Shown: positions 26,561 to 35,160, counted from the stretch's first letter. The stretch: DNA of 64,000 bases from an uncultured Armatimonadota bacterium (GCA_903927345.1 CAIYMO010000031.1:1-64000); one strand, 5' to 3'. Program-made: numbers and translations. The notes: generated by a model from the sequence alone, not told the origin.

Positions 26561-26589
26561 TTAAGAACCAGCAATTGAACGGTTCTTAA
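26561..26589 (-). repeat. Inverted repeat TTAAGAACC-N11-GGTTCTTAA
   Basis: A perfect 9-bp inverted repeat directly adjacent to the previous one, in the leader or promoter of the small basic gene. Confidence 0.5.
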
Positions 26590-26616
26590 CTCCATGATAC
26601 GAAACCCCAGAGTGTT

Positions 26617-26652
26617 ACCGGGACTGAGGGCCTAGTGAAATCTTGTCCCGGT
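26617..26652 (-). repeat. Inverted repeat ACCGGGAC-N20-GTCCCGGT
   Basis: A perfect 8-bp inverted repeat 6 nt after the GH1 gene. It may end the GH1 transcript, although no T-run follows on the minus strand. Confidence 0.45.
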
Positions 26653-26657
26653 TGAAA

Positions 26658-28016
26658 TTAACTCAGCGCAATGTCGCCGTTGGAGCCGATGACGTCCCGA
26701 TACCAGTACGCCGAATCCTTTGGAGTGCGCACTTGGGTCTCATAGTCAACGTAAACAAGGCCGAAGCGGAACCGGTAACCCTCGTTCCACTCGAAGTTGT
26801 CCATCAGTGACCACTGGAAGTAGCCGGCGATCTCAACGCCATCTTGACCAGCCCGGTGGAATTCGCGCATGTATCGCGTCAAGAAGTCGATTCGCTGAGG
26901 ATCATGGATCTTGCCGTCCACATGGGGCCAATCCGAAAGGCCGAGGCCGTTTTCAGTGATCACGATCGGCTTGCCGTACTTCTCATAGAAGAACTTCGGA
27001 CCCCAATACAGAGCTTCCGGCGTGACTGGCCAGTGGTAGATCGTGCGTGCCATACCCTGCGGATGCGGGAGGACCTCAGGCTTACCGTCTGCTCCGGCTC
27101 GAACGCGTGGAGCGTTGTAGATGTTGGCGCCAAAGAAGTCGGGCACTTGGTTGATGATCTGCATATCACCCTCTGCCGGCTTGTAATAGCTCGTCTCCCA
27201 CAGCTTGTTGATGCACTCGGGATAGGTGCCGAAGAAGACTGGGTCATTCCAAAGCGGCAGCGACCAGATCGAGAAGGAATCCATCTCAAGAGTCGCCTTG
27301 CGCGCTGCTTCGATATCTGCGGCAGAATCAGAAGCTGGAATCGAACAAACACCCACCGGAGCCCAGCCAATCTGGGCACCATTCGTGATGTTAGATCGCA
27401 ACACCTGAGCCGATCGTCCGTGTGCCAGCAGCGCATTGTGCGATGCCCAAAGGAGTTCCTGCTGCCCGAGCTTGTCGCCGGGTGCGTGCGAGCCAGTTTC
27501 GTAGCCCAGTCCGAGGAAGACCTGCGGTTCATTAAGTGTCATCCAAGAAGCCACGCGATCGCCAAGCTTCTTCGAAACGATCTCCGTGTAGTCGGCAAAC
27601 CACTTCGAGATGTCAGCATTCAGCCAGCTGCCTTGCAGATAAATGTCGTAAGGGGTGTCCCAGTGGAACAAGGTGACATGAGGGTCAATCCCGTGCTCCA
27701 GAAGACAATCAATCAGATTGTCATAAAAGTCTAAACCAGCCTGGTCAATCGTGCCTCGACCGGTCGGCAAGATGCGGGGCCAGGACAGAGACAGACGATA
27801 GTTTTCGATCCCCAGTTCTTTCATCAGGGCGCAATCTTCACGGTATCGATTGAAGTGATCGCAGGCAACATCACCGTTGCTTGCATCATGAATTGCGCCT
27901 GGGCGCTTGCAAAACATGTCCCAAACGCTATGGCCGCCCCCGACTAAGTAGGGAGACCCTTCGATCTGGTAAGAGGCTGTCGCAACGCCCCATCGGAAAT
28001 CGGCTGGAAATGACAC
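26658..28016 (-). CDS. Beta-glucosidase, glycoside hydrolase family 1
   Basis: A 452-residue retaining beta-glycosidase of full GH1 length. Motifs in order: FRWGVATASYQIEG (N-terminal signature, 7-20), acid/base Glu163 in TLNEPQ and nucleophile Glu355 in ITENGLG, then FQWSLMDNFEW near 408-418. No signal peptide, so it probably hydrolyses cellobiose or aryl and alkyl glucosides in the cytoplasm. GTG start with TATACT 7 nt upstream. The divergent gap of 78 nt is shared with an oxidoreductase pair that may act on the same sugars. Confidence 0.93.
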   Translation of the reverse strand: MSFPADFRWGVATASYQIEGSPYLVGGGHSVWDMFCKRPGAIHDASNGDVACDHFNRYREDCALMKELGIENYRLSLSWPRILPTGRGTIDQAGLDFYDNLIDCLLEHGIDPHVTLFHWDTPYDIYLQGSWLNADISKWFADYTEIVSKKLGDRVASWMTLNEPQVFLGLGYETGSHAPGDKLGQQELLWASHNALLAHGRSAQVLRSNITNGAQIGWAPVGVCSIPASDSAADIEAARKATLEMDSFSIWSLPLWNDPVFFGTYPECINKLWETSYYKPAEGDMQIINQVPDFFGANIYNAPRVRAGADGKPEVLPHPQGMARTIYHWPVTPEALYWGPKFFYEKYGKPIVITENGLGLSDWPHVDGKIHDPQRIDFLTRYMREFHRAGQDGVEIAGYFQWSLMDNFEWNEGYRFRFGLVYVDYETQVRTPKDSAYWYRDVIGSNGDIALS

Positions 28017-28023
28017 GATGAAA

Positions 28024-28029
28024 AGTATA
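28024..28029 (-). promoter_or_regulatory. -10 hexamer TATACT, leaderless GH1 promoter
   Basis: TATACT, 7 nt, then GTG. Across the 78-nt divergent gap the oxidoreductase gene has TATGCT at 28074-28079. Confidence 0.5.
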
Positions 28030-28094
28030 GGTGATTTACCGATAGCAGATGTTTGTTAATCCGAAAGAGCCAGTATGCTTTGCGGTGAATTACC

Positions 28095-29093
28095 ATGGCT
28101 GAACAGGTGCGTTGGGGAATTATTGGGCCGGGAAACATTGCTCGGCAGTTTGCAGAGGGGCTCGCCGTCTCAAAGACTGGAACTTTGGTTGCGGCAGGTT
28201 CAAGAACCTTGAGCCGAGCCGAAGAGTTTTGCGCAAAGCATGGCGGAAAGGCTTACGGATCATACGAAGAAGTTCTGAACAATCCCGAAGTCGATGCTGT
28301 GTATATAGCAACTCCACACCACACGCACATGAACGACACGATCGCTTGTGCAAAGGCAGGCAAAGCGATCCTTTGCGAAAAGCCATTCACCCTTAACGCT
28401 TTGGAGGCCGAGCGAGCGCTCGCTGCCGTCCGAGAAGCAGGCGTGTTCTTCATGGAGGCATTCATGTACCGCTGTACCGCCCAGACGGCAAAGATTCGCG
28501 AGTGGATCGATTCCGGAATCATCGGTGAAGTGAAGCTGGTCAACGCCTCCTTCGCCTTCCAAGCGGGCGAAGAGTGGGCAAACTTCCGCAACGACCCCGC
28601 GCTTGGCGGTGGCGGCTTGATGGACGTCGGTGCCTACTGCGTCTCTCTCGCCCGACTTGCATTTGGCGAAGAACCCAGCGAGGCTTGGTACGTATCTCAG
28701 CCAAGCTCAAAGGGAGTGGACTGGATCGGTAGCGGAATGCTCAAGTTCTCTGGAAACCGTTCCGCAGTATTCCAAACTGGCGTTGGCATTGTCTGCCGCA
28801 ACGACGCGGTTATCATGGGAACCAAGGGGCGCATCGTCGTTGATGATCCTTGGAAGAACGGCTCGGGTCACAAGATTCGACGCTACGAAGGTTGGGACAC
28901 CGTCGCTGAGGAACTTGATTTTGGTATCTCCAATGCTGCGCTTTATGCCGCCGAAGCCGACGCGGTCGCGCAATACCTTGAAGCCGGCGAGTGCCCACAC
29001 GTCACCATCGAAGACACTCTTCAACAGATGAGAACCCTCGACAAGCTCCGCGCATCCGGTGGAGTTGTTTTTGGAGCAGAACTAAAAGCATGA
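28095..29093 (+). CDS. Gfo/Idh/MocA family oxidoreductase
   Basis: A 332-residue NAD(P)-dependent sugar or polyol oxidoreductase. The Rossmann fold reads WGIIGPGNIARQF (8-20), CEKPF (about 95) carries the conserved Lys, and GGGLMDVGAYCVSLAR (about 173-188) forms the active-site helix with Asp/Tyr. The family oxidises inositol, glucose derivatives or trans-dihydrodiols. It overlaps the next gene by ATGA, making a two-gene oxidoreductase operon. TATGCT at 28074 predicts a leader of about 9 nt. Confidence 0.88.
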   Translation: MAEQVRWGIIGPGNIARQFAEGLAVSKTGTLVAAGSRTLSRAEEFCAKHGGKAYGSYEEVLNNPEVDAVYIATPHHTHMNDTIACAKAGKAILCEKPFTLNALEAERALAAVREAGVFFMEAFMYRCTAQTAKIREWIDSGIIGEVKLVNASFAFQAGEEWANFRNDPALGGGGLMDVGAYCVSLARLAFGEEPSEAWYVSQPSSKGVDWIGSGMLKFSGNRSAVFQTGVGIVCRNDAVIMGTKGRIVVDDPWKNGSGHKIRRYEGWDTVAEELDFGISNAALYAAEADAVAQYLEAGECPHVTIEDTLQQMRTLDKLRASGGVVFGAELKA

Positions 29094-29992
29094 AATACGG
29101 AAGAATCGCCCATCTCGACAAAGACATCTCGCGCATCGTTTGCGGAACCGACTGGCTAATGGGAGCCACCCCAAGCGATTCGTTCAAGACGCTCGATGCG
29201 TTTGTTGCTGCCGGTGGAAACTGCTTCGACACTGCCCACTGCTACGGTGCGAACAGCAACGTCTTAGGTGCATGGCTGAAAGCTCGCCGAAACGCGCACA
29301 AGCTTGTTTTCCTCAACAAGGGCAACCACCCGTACGGCTCTCCTCGTTTCAGCGAGATGTTCACCAAGAACGACATCTTCGAGAACCACGAACGTCTCGG
29401 CATTGAACACACGGACCTCTACGTATTCCACCGAGACGACCCTTCGGTTCCAATTGAAGAAGTCGTTGACTGGATGAACCGAATCATTAAGTCAGGACTC
29501 ATCACCGCCTACGGTGGATCGAACTGGCAACCCTCCCGAATCGACGCGGCGAACAAGTACGCCGCCGAATCTGGTCAACAAGGATTCAGCTGCAACAACC
29601 CCAACCTCACGCTTGCGCAAAACGTGAAGCCACTTTGGGACGGCTGCGTCACCATCGACCAAGCTGGTCGCGAGTGGCACACCGCGAACCAGTTGCCGCT
29701 CTTCGCCTGGTCTTCAGCCGCACGTGGCTACTTTGCCGGAACGACTGACGAAGAAGTTCTTGCGGCCTATGATTGTGCAGAGAGCCAGGCCCGCCGGGCT
29801 CGGGCTGCCGAACTCGGTGAGAAGAAGGGCTTCAGCGCAACCCAAATCGCGCTTGCTTGGGTTCTTAACCAGCCGTTCTTGACATTCGCTCTCTGCGGAC
29901 TTCGCAAGCCAAGCGATGTCGAACAGAACGCAGTGGTTCCAGACATCCAGCTGACTGCCGAAGAGCTTCGGTACCTGGAAACTGGTAACTAA
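29090..29992 (+). CDS. Aldo/keto reductase family protein
   Basis: A 300-residue TIM-barrel oxidoreductase. The catalytic tetrad can be placed: Asp and Tyr in FDTAHCYG (about 45-52), Lys in FLNKGN (about 75) and His in YVFHRDD (about 109). The C-terminal NADP-binding segment is shorter than in classic aldo/keto reductases (GLRKPSDVEQN near 277). Start at ATG 29090 overlaps the preceding stop. Pairing with a Gfo/Idh enzyme suggests stepwise modification of a sugar or inositol. Confidence 0.85.
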   Translation: MKYGRIAHLDKDISRIVCGTDWLMGATPSDSFKTLDAFVAAGGNCFDTAHCYGANSNVLGAWLKARRNAHKLVFLNKGNHPYGSPRFSEMFTKNDIFENHERLGIEHTDLYVFHRDDPSVPIEEVVDWMNRIIKSGLITAYGGSNWQPSRIDAANKYAAESGQQGFSCNNPNLTLAQNVKPLWDGCVTIDQAGREWHTANQLPLFAWSSAARGYFAGTTDEEVLAAYDCAESQARRARAAELGEKKGFSATQIALAWVLNQPFLTFALCGLRKPSDVEQNAVVPDIQLTAEELRYLETGN

Positions 29993-30011
29993 ACCTCGCA
30001 TAAACGTCTAG

Positions 30012-30048
30012 CACTGCAATAGGTTCCTTGTGGAATCCGATTGCAGTG
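30012..30048 (+). repeat. Hairpin across the glycosyltransferase start
   Basis: CACTGCAAT (30012-30020) pairs perfectly with ATTGCAGTG (30040-30048). Inside, GGTTCC and GGAATCC can pair around TTGT with one bulge. The hairpin contains the TTG start at 30028 and ends at the alternative GTG at 30046. No T-run follows. Confidence 0.6.
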
Positions 30049-31227
30049 CATATTGTCCAGCTCGTCGAATCGGGCAACCCGCAAATGTTTGGCGGTGTGA
30101 TTTCCTCGTGTCTTACTCGGGCAAAGTTCTTGATGGAGAATGGTCACAAGGTTTCGCTTGTTTGTCGAGGCTATCCGGGTTGGGAGACCCCGTTTGAACA
30201 CCAAGGAGTTACTGTCTATCCAGTCCGTCCCAAGGACTACAAGCTCGGCAAACTTTGGGAAAAACAGTATCTCCACCCTCTGATGCCGCACTTCATGGCG
30301 AAAGCCGTTGACCGCATCGCCACGGAACAAGGGATTGATCTGCTCGAAATCAACGATAGTTTCCCCGCCCAGCGCATGGAGCGAATCGTTGCAAAGCACG
30401 ATTTCTGGGTTGCTCACTCCATCCAAGGCACCGCATTCTTGCATCCAGGACTTCCTCCAAAGGTGAAGCAGGCTTCGATGAAATGGGAGGAAAAGGTCGC
30501 CCGAATGTGCGACATGTCCTTCCCGCTCAGCAACTACCTGGCATCGGCATTTGAACCGTTCGTCGATCAATCCCGGGTTCGCGTTGTTTACAATCCGATC
30601 CCGTTGGCATTCCGCGACTATCGGCGTCAGCCAATCCGGCTTGATGCCTCTCAGCCACTTCAACTGTTGTTCATGGCGCGGATGGACTCTGGCAAGCGGA
30701 TTCTCAAGCTGATTGAAGCCATCGGTAAGTTGCCCGATCCATCACGGGTGAGGCTCAAAGCCGTCGGTCAAGGCGACGAGCTCGCCCCCGCCCGCCGACT
30801 TGTCGGTGAACTAAACCTCCGTGGTTCGGTGGAGTTTACGGGTGAGTACGTGTTTGGTCCAGAGGCAGTGTTGGCCGAATACGACCAGACCGACCTAGTC
30901 GTCAACCCAACGGCAATGGAAGGCTTTTCACTCGCGATTTTGGAGTGCATGGGAACCCGAACCCCGCTCCTCGTCACCGACTTGCCGCCCAATGTTGAAG
31001 CTCTCGGTCAGGACTATCCGCTCTTGTTTGGAGTGGATAACGTTCAACAGCTCGCCAACCAGCTTTGGAACGTCGTCGAAAATCGATCTTTGTTGACTGC
31101 AGCGGCCGATGCAATGGCCCGTCGGGCGCCGCTCTTCACGCCAGAAGCATGCTTTACTCCGATGGCAGACGCTCTGTTTGAGCTAGAAAACGGCAGAGTG
31201 GAGCGACGTCTTAGAGTGGCTGCTTAA
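30028..31227 (+). CDS. Glycosyltransferase family 4 (GT-B fold)
   Basis: A 399-residue retaining glycosyltransferase. The N-terminal domain has GGVISSCLTRAKFLMENGH with the acceptor-side loop, and the C-terminal GT4 domain has LLFMARMDSGKRILKLIEAI (about 211) and NPTAMEGFSLAILECMG (about 292-308) with the EGFSLAILE nucleotide-sugar site. TTG 30028 or GTG 30046 could be the start; TGCAAT at 30015-30020 lies 7 nt before TTG. An inverted repeat wraps both. The stop shares TTAA with the convergent DUF1801 gene. Confidence 0.85.
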   Translation: MWNPIAVHIVQLVESGNPQMFGGVISSCLTRAKFLMENGHKVSLVCRGYPGWETPFEHQGVTVYPVRPKDYKLGKLWEKQYLHPLMPHFMAKAVDRIATEQGIDLLEINDSFPAQRMERIVAKHDFWVAHSIQGTAFLHPGLPPKVKQASMKWEEKVARMCDMSFPLSNYLASAFEPFVDQSRVRVVYNPIPLAFRDYRRQPIRLDASQPLQLLFMARMDSGKRILKLIEAIGKLPDPSRVRLKAVGQGDELAPARRLVGELNLRGSVEFTGEYVFGPEAVLAEYDQTDLVVNPTAMEGFSLAILECMGTRTPLLVTDLPPNVEALGQDYPLLFGVDNVQQLANQLWNVVENRSLLTAAADAMARRAPLFTPEACFTPMADALFELENGRVERRLRVAA

Positions 31228-31676
31228 GCAGTGGGCTTTGGCCGGCGCTTAGGGCCGGCCATCTGCCGAATCAAGATACAGGGCTCCATCGGAGCTTTCG
31301 GTCGAATTGCAGAGTTGACGGCTTGTTCGATGAGCCCGCGGGTGTAAGGGTCATTAAGGTCAGCAACTGAGTTCAACCGGATGTGTCGTATTTTGGCGCC
31401 GGATCCCACCAGTCGCTTTTCTGGGTCGTGGAGCGAGCTTCCATCTGTGAATCCAATATTGACGTAACTCGTGTAAGTTGGCAGGTGAATGAAGTGATCA
31501 CGGTTCTTATCCGTGAAGCCAAAAGAGGGACCGACCGTATTTGTGGCGTCCCAGATAATCTCGATGCAAGGAGGAAGCAGGTCAAGCAGTGCCTGTCGCA
31601 GGCCCCTGGCAAGCGCGATCGTTTCCCTGGAATAGGGTTCTAGGAACTCAAGGTACTCAAGGGGTTCAGGATGCAC
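31224..31676 (-). CDS. DUF1801-family protein
   Basis: A 150-residue protein of the YdhG/DUF1801 fold, a small alpha/beta domain with EIIWDATNTVGPSFGF and IHLPTYTSYVNIGFTDG as its core strands. The biochemical function of the family is unknown. An in-frame TTG lies 18 nt further up, but GTG 31676 is chosen because TACGAT lies exactly 6 nt before it. The C-terminus is basic (GPKRRPKP). The stop overlaps the GT4 stop by 4 nt. Confidence 0.8.
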   Translation of the reverse strand: MHPEPLEYLEFLEPYSRETIALARGLRQALLDLLPPCIEIIWDATNTVGPSFGFTDKNRDHFIHLPTYTSYVNIGFTDGSSLHDPEKRLVGSGAKIRHIRLNSVADLNDPYTRGLIEQAVNSAIRPKAPMEPCILIRQMAGPKRRPKPTA

Positions 31677-31682
31677 GAGCCT

Positions 31683-31688
31683 ATCGTA
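31683..31688 (-). promoter_or_regulatory. -10 hexamer TACGAT, leaderless promoter
   Basis: TACGAT, 6 nt (AGGCTC), then GTG 31676. Confidence 0.5.
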
Positions 31689-31703
31689 ATGCAAACGCCC
31701 GAA

Positions 31704-32165
31704 TTAGTCAATCTGGCTCAGAGCATCGACGACTTCGATCACGGCAAGAGCTGCTTCGCGACCCTTATTGCCAAACTTCAATCCGGCACGGTCTAAAGCT
31801 TGATCCTGGGTGTCAGGGGTCAGAATTCCCCAAGCGACTGGCTTACAGAATTCAACTTGAAGCGACATCAACGCTCCTCCAACATCTCCGCCAAGAAGTT
31901 TGGCATGTGGAGTTTGCCCCTGGAGGATGCAACCCAGCGCAATTACGCCGTCCGGCGCACTTTTGCTCTTGAGCAGTTTCTTTACGACGACCGGAATCTC
32001 CCAAGTCCCAGGGACGTGGACGACGGTAACGTTTGCGATTCCGTGGCTTTCGAGTTCTTCAAGCGAACCGGCAAGAAGTTCCTTGGTCACAAGCTCATTC
32101 CAACGACTGACAACAATCGCCACCGATTTCCCTTTGCCGTTCATCTTGCCCCGAATCTGCTTCAT
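31704..32165 (-). CDS. ribH: 6,7-dimethyl-8-ribityllumazine synthase
   Basis: A 153-residue lumazine synthase that condenses a ribityl-pyrimidine with a four-carbon phosphate in riboflavin synthesis. Motifs: IVVSRWNELVTK (about 18-29), GTWEIPVVVKKL (about 54) and GCILQGQTPHAKLLGG (about 78-93) with the catalytic His region. No other rib genes are nearby and no FMN riboswitch fits: CATAAT lies 9 nt before ATG, leaving about 3 nt of leader. The gene is 20 nt after an orphan FecCD permease. Confidence 0.93.
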   Translation of the reverse strand: MKQIRGKMNGKGKSVAIVVSRWNELVTKELLAGSLEELESHGIANVTVVHVPGTWEIPVVVKKLLKSKSAPDGVIALGCILQGQTPHAKLLGGDVGGALMSLQVEFCKPVAWGILTPDTQDQALDRAGLKFGNKGREAALAVIEVVDALSQID

Positions 32166-32174
32166 CCTGCCCTT

Positions 32175-32180
32175 ATTATG
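32175..32180 (-). promoter_or_regulatory. -10 hexamer CATAAT before ribH
   Basis: CATAAT, 9 nt, then ATG, giving a predicted leader of about 3 nt. Confidence 0.4.
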
Positions 32181-32185
32181 GCTGG

Positions 32186-33178
32186 TTATCGGCGCCGCAT
32201 CAGGATGAGCAGGCTCGGTGCGCCTAGGATTGCCGTCACAATCCCGACAGGGAGCTCTGTACCCTGAGGGCCCCGCTGGGCAATGGCGTCGGAAAGGAGC
32301 AGGAGCAGAGCACCGCTCACCGCCGAGACAGGCAGGGTTTTTCGGAGATCAACTCCGACAATCGACCGAGCAATGTGAGGGGCAACCAGTCCCACAAATC
32401 CAATGATGCCAACCGGACCTACGGTGATCGCAACCATTGCGGTGACGATAACCAGTACCTGGTTCCTGAGGCGTTGAACATTGACTCCCACTGAAGCAGC
32501 AGTCTCTTCCCCAACCGCCAATGCGTTGAGCCTGCGCGATGCCCGGTACAGAAGGCAAAATCCAGTAACGAAAGAGCCCGCAAGCATCCAGACCGGACCC
32601 CAGAAGGCCGTCGACATACTTCCAAGAAGCCAGCGCAGCAAGACGCCCTGATCCTTCCCACTCTCCAAAACGATCAGAGACAGCAGTGAACTCAGCATCG
32701 TGGAAACAACGACGCCAGCCAGAAGAAGCGTTGGAGTTTCAACAACTCCCTTCCGACGGGAAATGCTCAAAACAAGCGCCAAGGTCAACAAACCAGTAAT
32801 GAATCCTGCGACCGGTTTCAAAAAGATGAGGGCTGTTTCGCTGACGCCAAGCGAAAGTGTAAGCGCCCCGCCGATAGCCGCTCCGCTCGAGGCGCCGACA
32901 ACGTAGGGCTCAGCCAGTGGATTCCGGAAAAGTGTCTGAAGTGCGGCGCCGCAGATGCCCAGCGAGCCTCCGACGAACAAACAGTAACAAGCTCGAGGCA
33001 AACGAAGATTCCAAACGACATCGTTTGTGTAGTTATCGCCCACATGACCGCGCGCGACCTCACTCAAAATCTGGAATGGGTTGTACCAAAGGCTACTTCC
33101 AATCCCGACATGGATTAAGAAGCCGAGAAGAAGTAGCAAGCACCCAAACCAGATGATGCGAATGGTTGGTTTGGGCAT
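32186..33178 (-). CDS. FecCD-family ABC permease (iron-siderophore/cobalamin type)
   Basis: A 330-residue, nine- to ten-helix permease of the BtuC/FhuB family. The N-terminal signature WNLRLPRACYCLFVGGSLG (about 57-75) and FRNPLAEPYVVGASSGAA (about 88-105) are intact, as is GFVGLVAPHIAR (about 262) which contacts the ATPase. No cognate ATPase or binding protein lies beside it, which is unusual for this family. It is followed closely by ribH, so it may import a metal chelate, cobalamin or another cofactor. Confidence 0.9.
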   Translation of the reverse strand: MPKPTIRIIWFGCLLLLLGFLIHVGIGSSLWYNPFQILSEVARGHVGDNYTNDVVWNLRLPRACYCLFVGGSLGICGAALQTLFRNPLAEPYVVGASSGAAIGGALTLSLGVSETALIFLKPVAGFITGLLTLALVLSISRRKGVVETPTLLLAGVVVSTMLSSLLSLIVLESGKDQGVLLRWLLGSMSTAFWGPVWMLAGSFVTGFCLLYRASRRLNALAVGEETAASVGVNVQRLRNQVLVIVTAMVAITVGPVGIIGFVGLVAPHIARSIVGVDLRKTLPVSAVSGALLLLLSDAIAQRGPQGTELPVGIVTAILGAPSLLILMRRR

Positions 33179-33192
33179 GTCGAGATAAAGTC

Positions 33193-33198
33193 TATACT
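33193..33198 (+). promoter_or_regulatory. -10 hexamer TATACT of aminotransferase
   Basis: TATACT, 9 nt, then GTG 33208, predicting a leader of about 3 nt. It lies in the 29-nt divergent gap with the FecCD permease. Confidence 0.5.
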
Positions 33199-33207
33199 CT
33201 GTGTACG

Positions 33208-34389
33208 GTGAACACGCTTAATCTCTCCCATCGCGCCCAACTTTTGAAGCCCTCGCCAACCCTCGCGATCACTTCCAAAGCAAACGCAATGCGCGCCGAA
33301 GGAATCGACGTTGTTTCTTTTGGTGCCGGAGAACCCGACTTTAACACCCCTCAACCGATTATCGACGAAGCCGTCACTGCCCTCAACGCTGGGTTCACCA
33401 AGTACACCCCCAGCGCTGGAATCAAGGAACTCAAGGAAGCGATTTGCGCCAAATTGCTTCGTGAGAACAAGCTGAACTACAGCCCAGACCAGATTACGGT
33501 GAGCTGTGGCGCAAAGCACTCGCTTTACAATGCGATGCAGGTGCTCATTAATCCAGGCGATGAAGTGATCCTTCTTGCTCCTTACTGGATGACCTACGCT
33601 GATCAGGTCGTCCTTGCAGGAGGAGTTCCAAAGGTGATCCACTGCTCGGCAGAAGAAGGCTTTGTCCCGACCTATGACCAGCTGCGCGAAGCGATTACGC
33701 CAAAGACGCGGGCAATCATCATCAATAGCCCGTCAAACCCGACCGGCGGACTCCTCCCTCGCCACACTCTCAAGGAGATCGGCGCACTTGCCCTCCGAAA
33801 CGGCTTCTGGATTATCGCCGACGAAATCTACGAGCGGCTGATTTACGGCTACGAATTCGAATCAATCGCCGGGCTGGGCAAAGATGTGCAGGACCAGACC
33901 ATCACCATCGGTGGCTGTTCAAAGAGCTATGCAATGACCGGTTGGCGGATCGGCTTCTCTGCGGCACCACTACCGATTGCGAAGGCGATGAGTAACTTCC
34001 AAGACCAGGTAACCAGTAACCCAACCTCATTCGCCCAGCGTGGCGCGGTCGTCGCCTTCGGCCTTCCTGCCGAGTCCGTCGAAGCAATGCGTGCGGAGTT
34101 TGAAGTTCGTCGCGATCTCATCGTAGGGCTACTCTCTGCCATCCCAGGGGTAAAGATTGACCCGCCAAAGGGTGCGTTCTACGCATTCCCCGACATAACC
34201 GCTCTCCTGAAGGAAGGCGAAACCGACCTTGACCTCGCGGGTGAACTCCTCGAAAAGGCTCTCGTCGCGGTTGTTCCTGGCTCTGTCTTTGAAGGCAGAG
34301 GGCATATTCGCCTGAGCTACGCAACCAGCCGGGCAAACATCGAAAAGGGGGTCGGGCGAATAGCTGAATTCTTCGCCGCCCGGGCATGA
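33208..34389 (+). CDS. Class I/II aspartate-type aminotransferase
   Basis: A 393-residue PLP enzyme of aminotransferase subgroup I-gamma (aspartate/prephenate type). Visible: FGAGEPDFNTPQPI (about 38), SCGAKHSLYNAMQ (about 98), NSPSNPTGG (about 174), the Schiff-base Lys in GGCSKSYAMTGWRIGF (about 235-250) and the carboxylate-binding Arg in GHIRLSYATS near 370. I place the start at GTG 33208, since earlier in-frame starts lie upstream of or inside the -10. It overlaps rnc by ATGA. Confidence 0.9.
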   Translation: MNTLNLSHRAQLLKPSPTLAITSKANAMRAEGIDVVSFGAGEPDFNTPQPIIDEAVTALNAGFTKYTPSAGIKELKEAICAKLLRENKLNYSPDQITVSCGAKHSLYNAMQVLINPGDEVILLAPYWMTYADQVVLAGGVPKVIHCSAEEGFVPTYDQLREAITPKTRAIIINSPSNPTGGLLPRHTLKEIGALALRNGFWIIADEIYERLIYGYEFESIAGLGKDVQDQTITIGGCSKSYAMTGWRIGFSAAPLPIAKAMSNFQDQVTSNPTSFAQRGAVVAFGLPAESVEAMRAEFEVRRDLIVGLLSAIPGVKIDPPKGAFYAFPDITALLKEGETDLDLAGELLEKALVAVVPGSVFEGRGHIRLSYATSRANIEKGVGRIAEFFAARA

Positions 34390-35060
34390 TTCCAAAGGGG
34401 ATCCCCCTTAAGAACGAACAGATGTTCAAGCTAGCGATGACCCATCGCTCAGCTTCGCCCAATGACGTCGCTGGTTCCTACGAGCGGCTCGAATTTTTCG
34501 GCGATTCTGTCCTTGGGCTTGTAGTCGCGCAGTACTTGTACGAACACTTCCCACAGTGGGACCAAGGCCTAATGTCGAAGGCGAAGAGCAGCGTGGTTCA
34601 AGAGGCTCCGCTCGCCGAAGTTGCCCGCAAACTTGGTCTCGAAGTGCACCTCATCATGAGCGCCAGTGAGGAGCAAACTGGGGGGCGACAGCGCGCATCC
34701 ATCCTCGCTGACGTGGTCGAAGCGATCTTCGGCGCCATCTATTTGGAATCGGGACTCGAAGTCGCGCGGTGGTTTATCCTCGAACAACTCAACCCCTATC
34801 TCCTCCGCATCAGTACCGGTGATGTAAGTCCGGATGATTACAAGTCAAAACTCCAGGAAATGGCGCAATCGATATGGCGAAAGACCCCTTCTTACCAGGT
34901 TTTAGGTGAAAGTGGCTACGCTCACGACCGTCGATACCGGGTTGTAGTATTATTTGATGGAGAGGTCATCGGCGAAGGCTCGGGACGATCGAAAAAAGAG
35001 GCAGAGCAGGCAGCCGCCGCAGAAGCCATTGAAGTAATTCGACGTAACGTCCGACTCTAG
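34386..35060 (+). CDS. rnc: Ribonuclease III
   Basis: A 224-residue double-strand-specific endoribonuclease processing rRNA and structured mRNAs. The catalytic domain (1-145) has the signature ERLEFFGDSVLGL (about 32-44) and the second acidic site in ADVVEAIFGAIYLESG (about 108). The double-stranded RNA-binding domain (about 152-222) contains DYKSKLQEMAQ and GSGRSKKEAEQAAAAEA. The start is coupled to the aminotransferase stop by ATGA, an atypical neighbour; rnc usually sits near era, fabF or smc. Confidence 0.95.
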   Translation: MIPKGIPLKNEQMFKLAMTHRSASPNDVAGSYERLEFFGDSVLGLVVAQYLYEHFPQWDQGLMSKAKSSVVQEAPLAEVARKLGLEVHLIMSASEEQTGGRQRASILADVVEAIFGAIYLESGLEVARWFILEQLNPYLLRISTGDVSPDDYKSKLQEMAQSIWRKTPSYQVLGESGYAHDRRYRVVVLFDGEVIGEGSGRSKKEAEQAAAAEAIEVIRRNVRL

Positions 35061-35160
35061 ACCCCTCGTTCTTTTACTTGTTTTCGACTGGAGGACAACA
35101 GACGTGCATCCCTTGGCACTGCGCTTGCCCTATAAACAATTTGTGAGGAAGGTAATCAAA

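Noticed and set aside
26844-27734. 296-codon open frame antisense to the GH1 gene
   Set aside because: Opposite a full-length GH1 with all catalytic motifs; no recognisable protein features.
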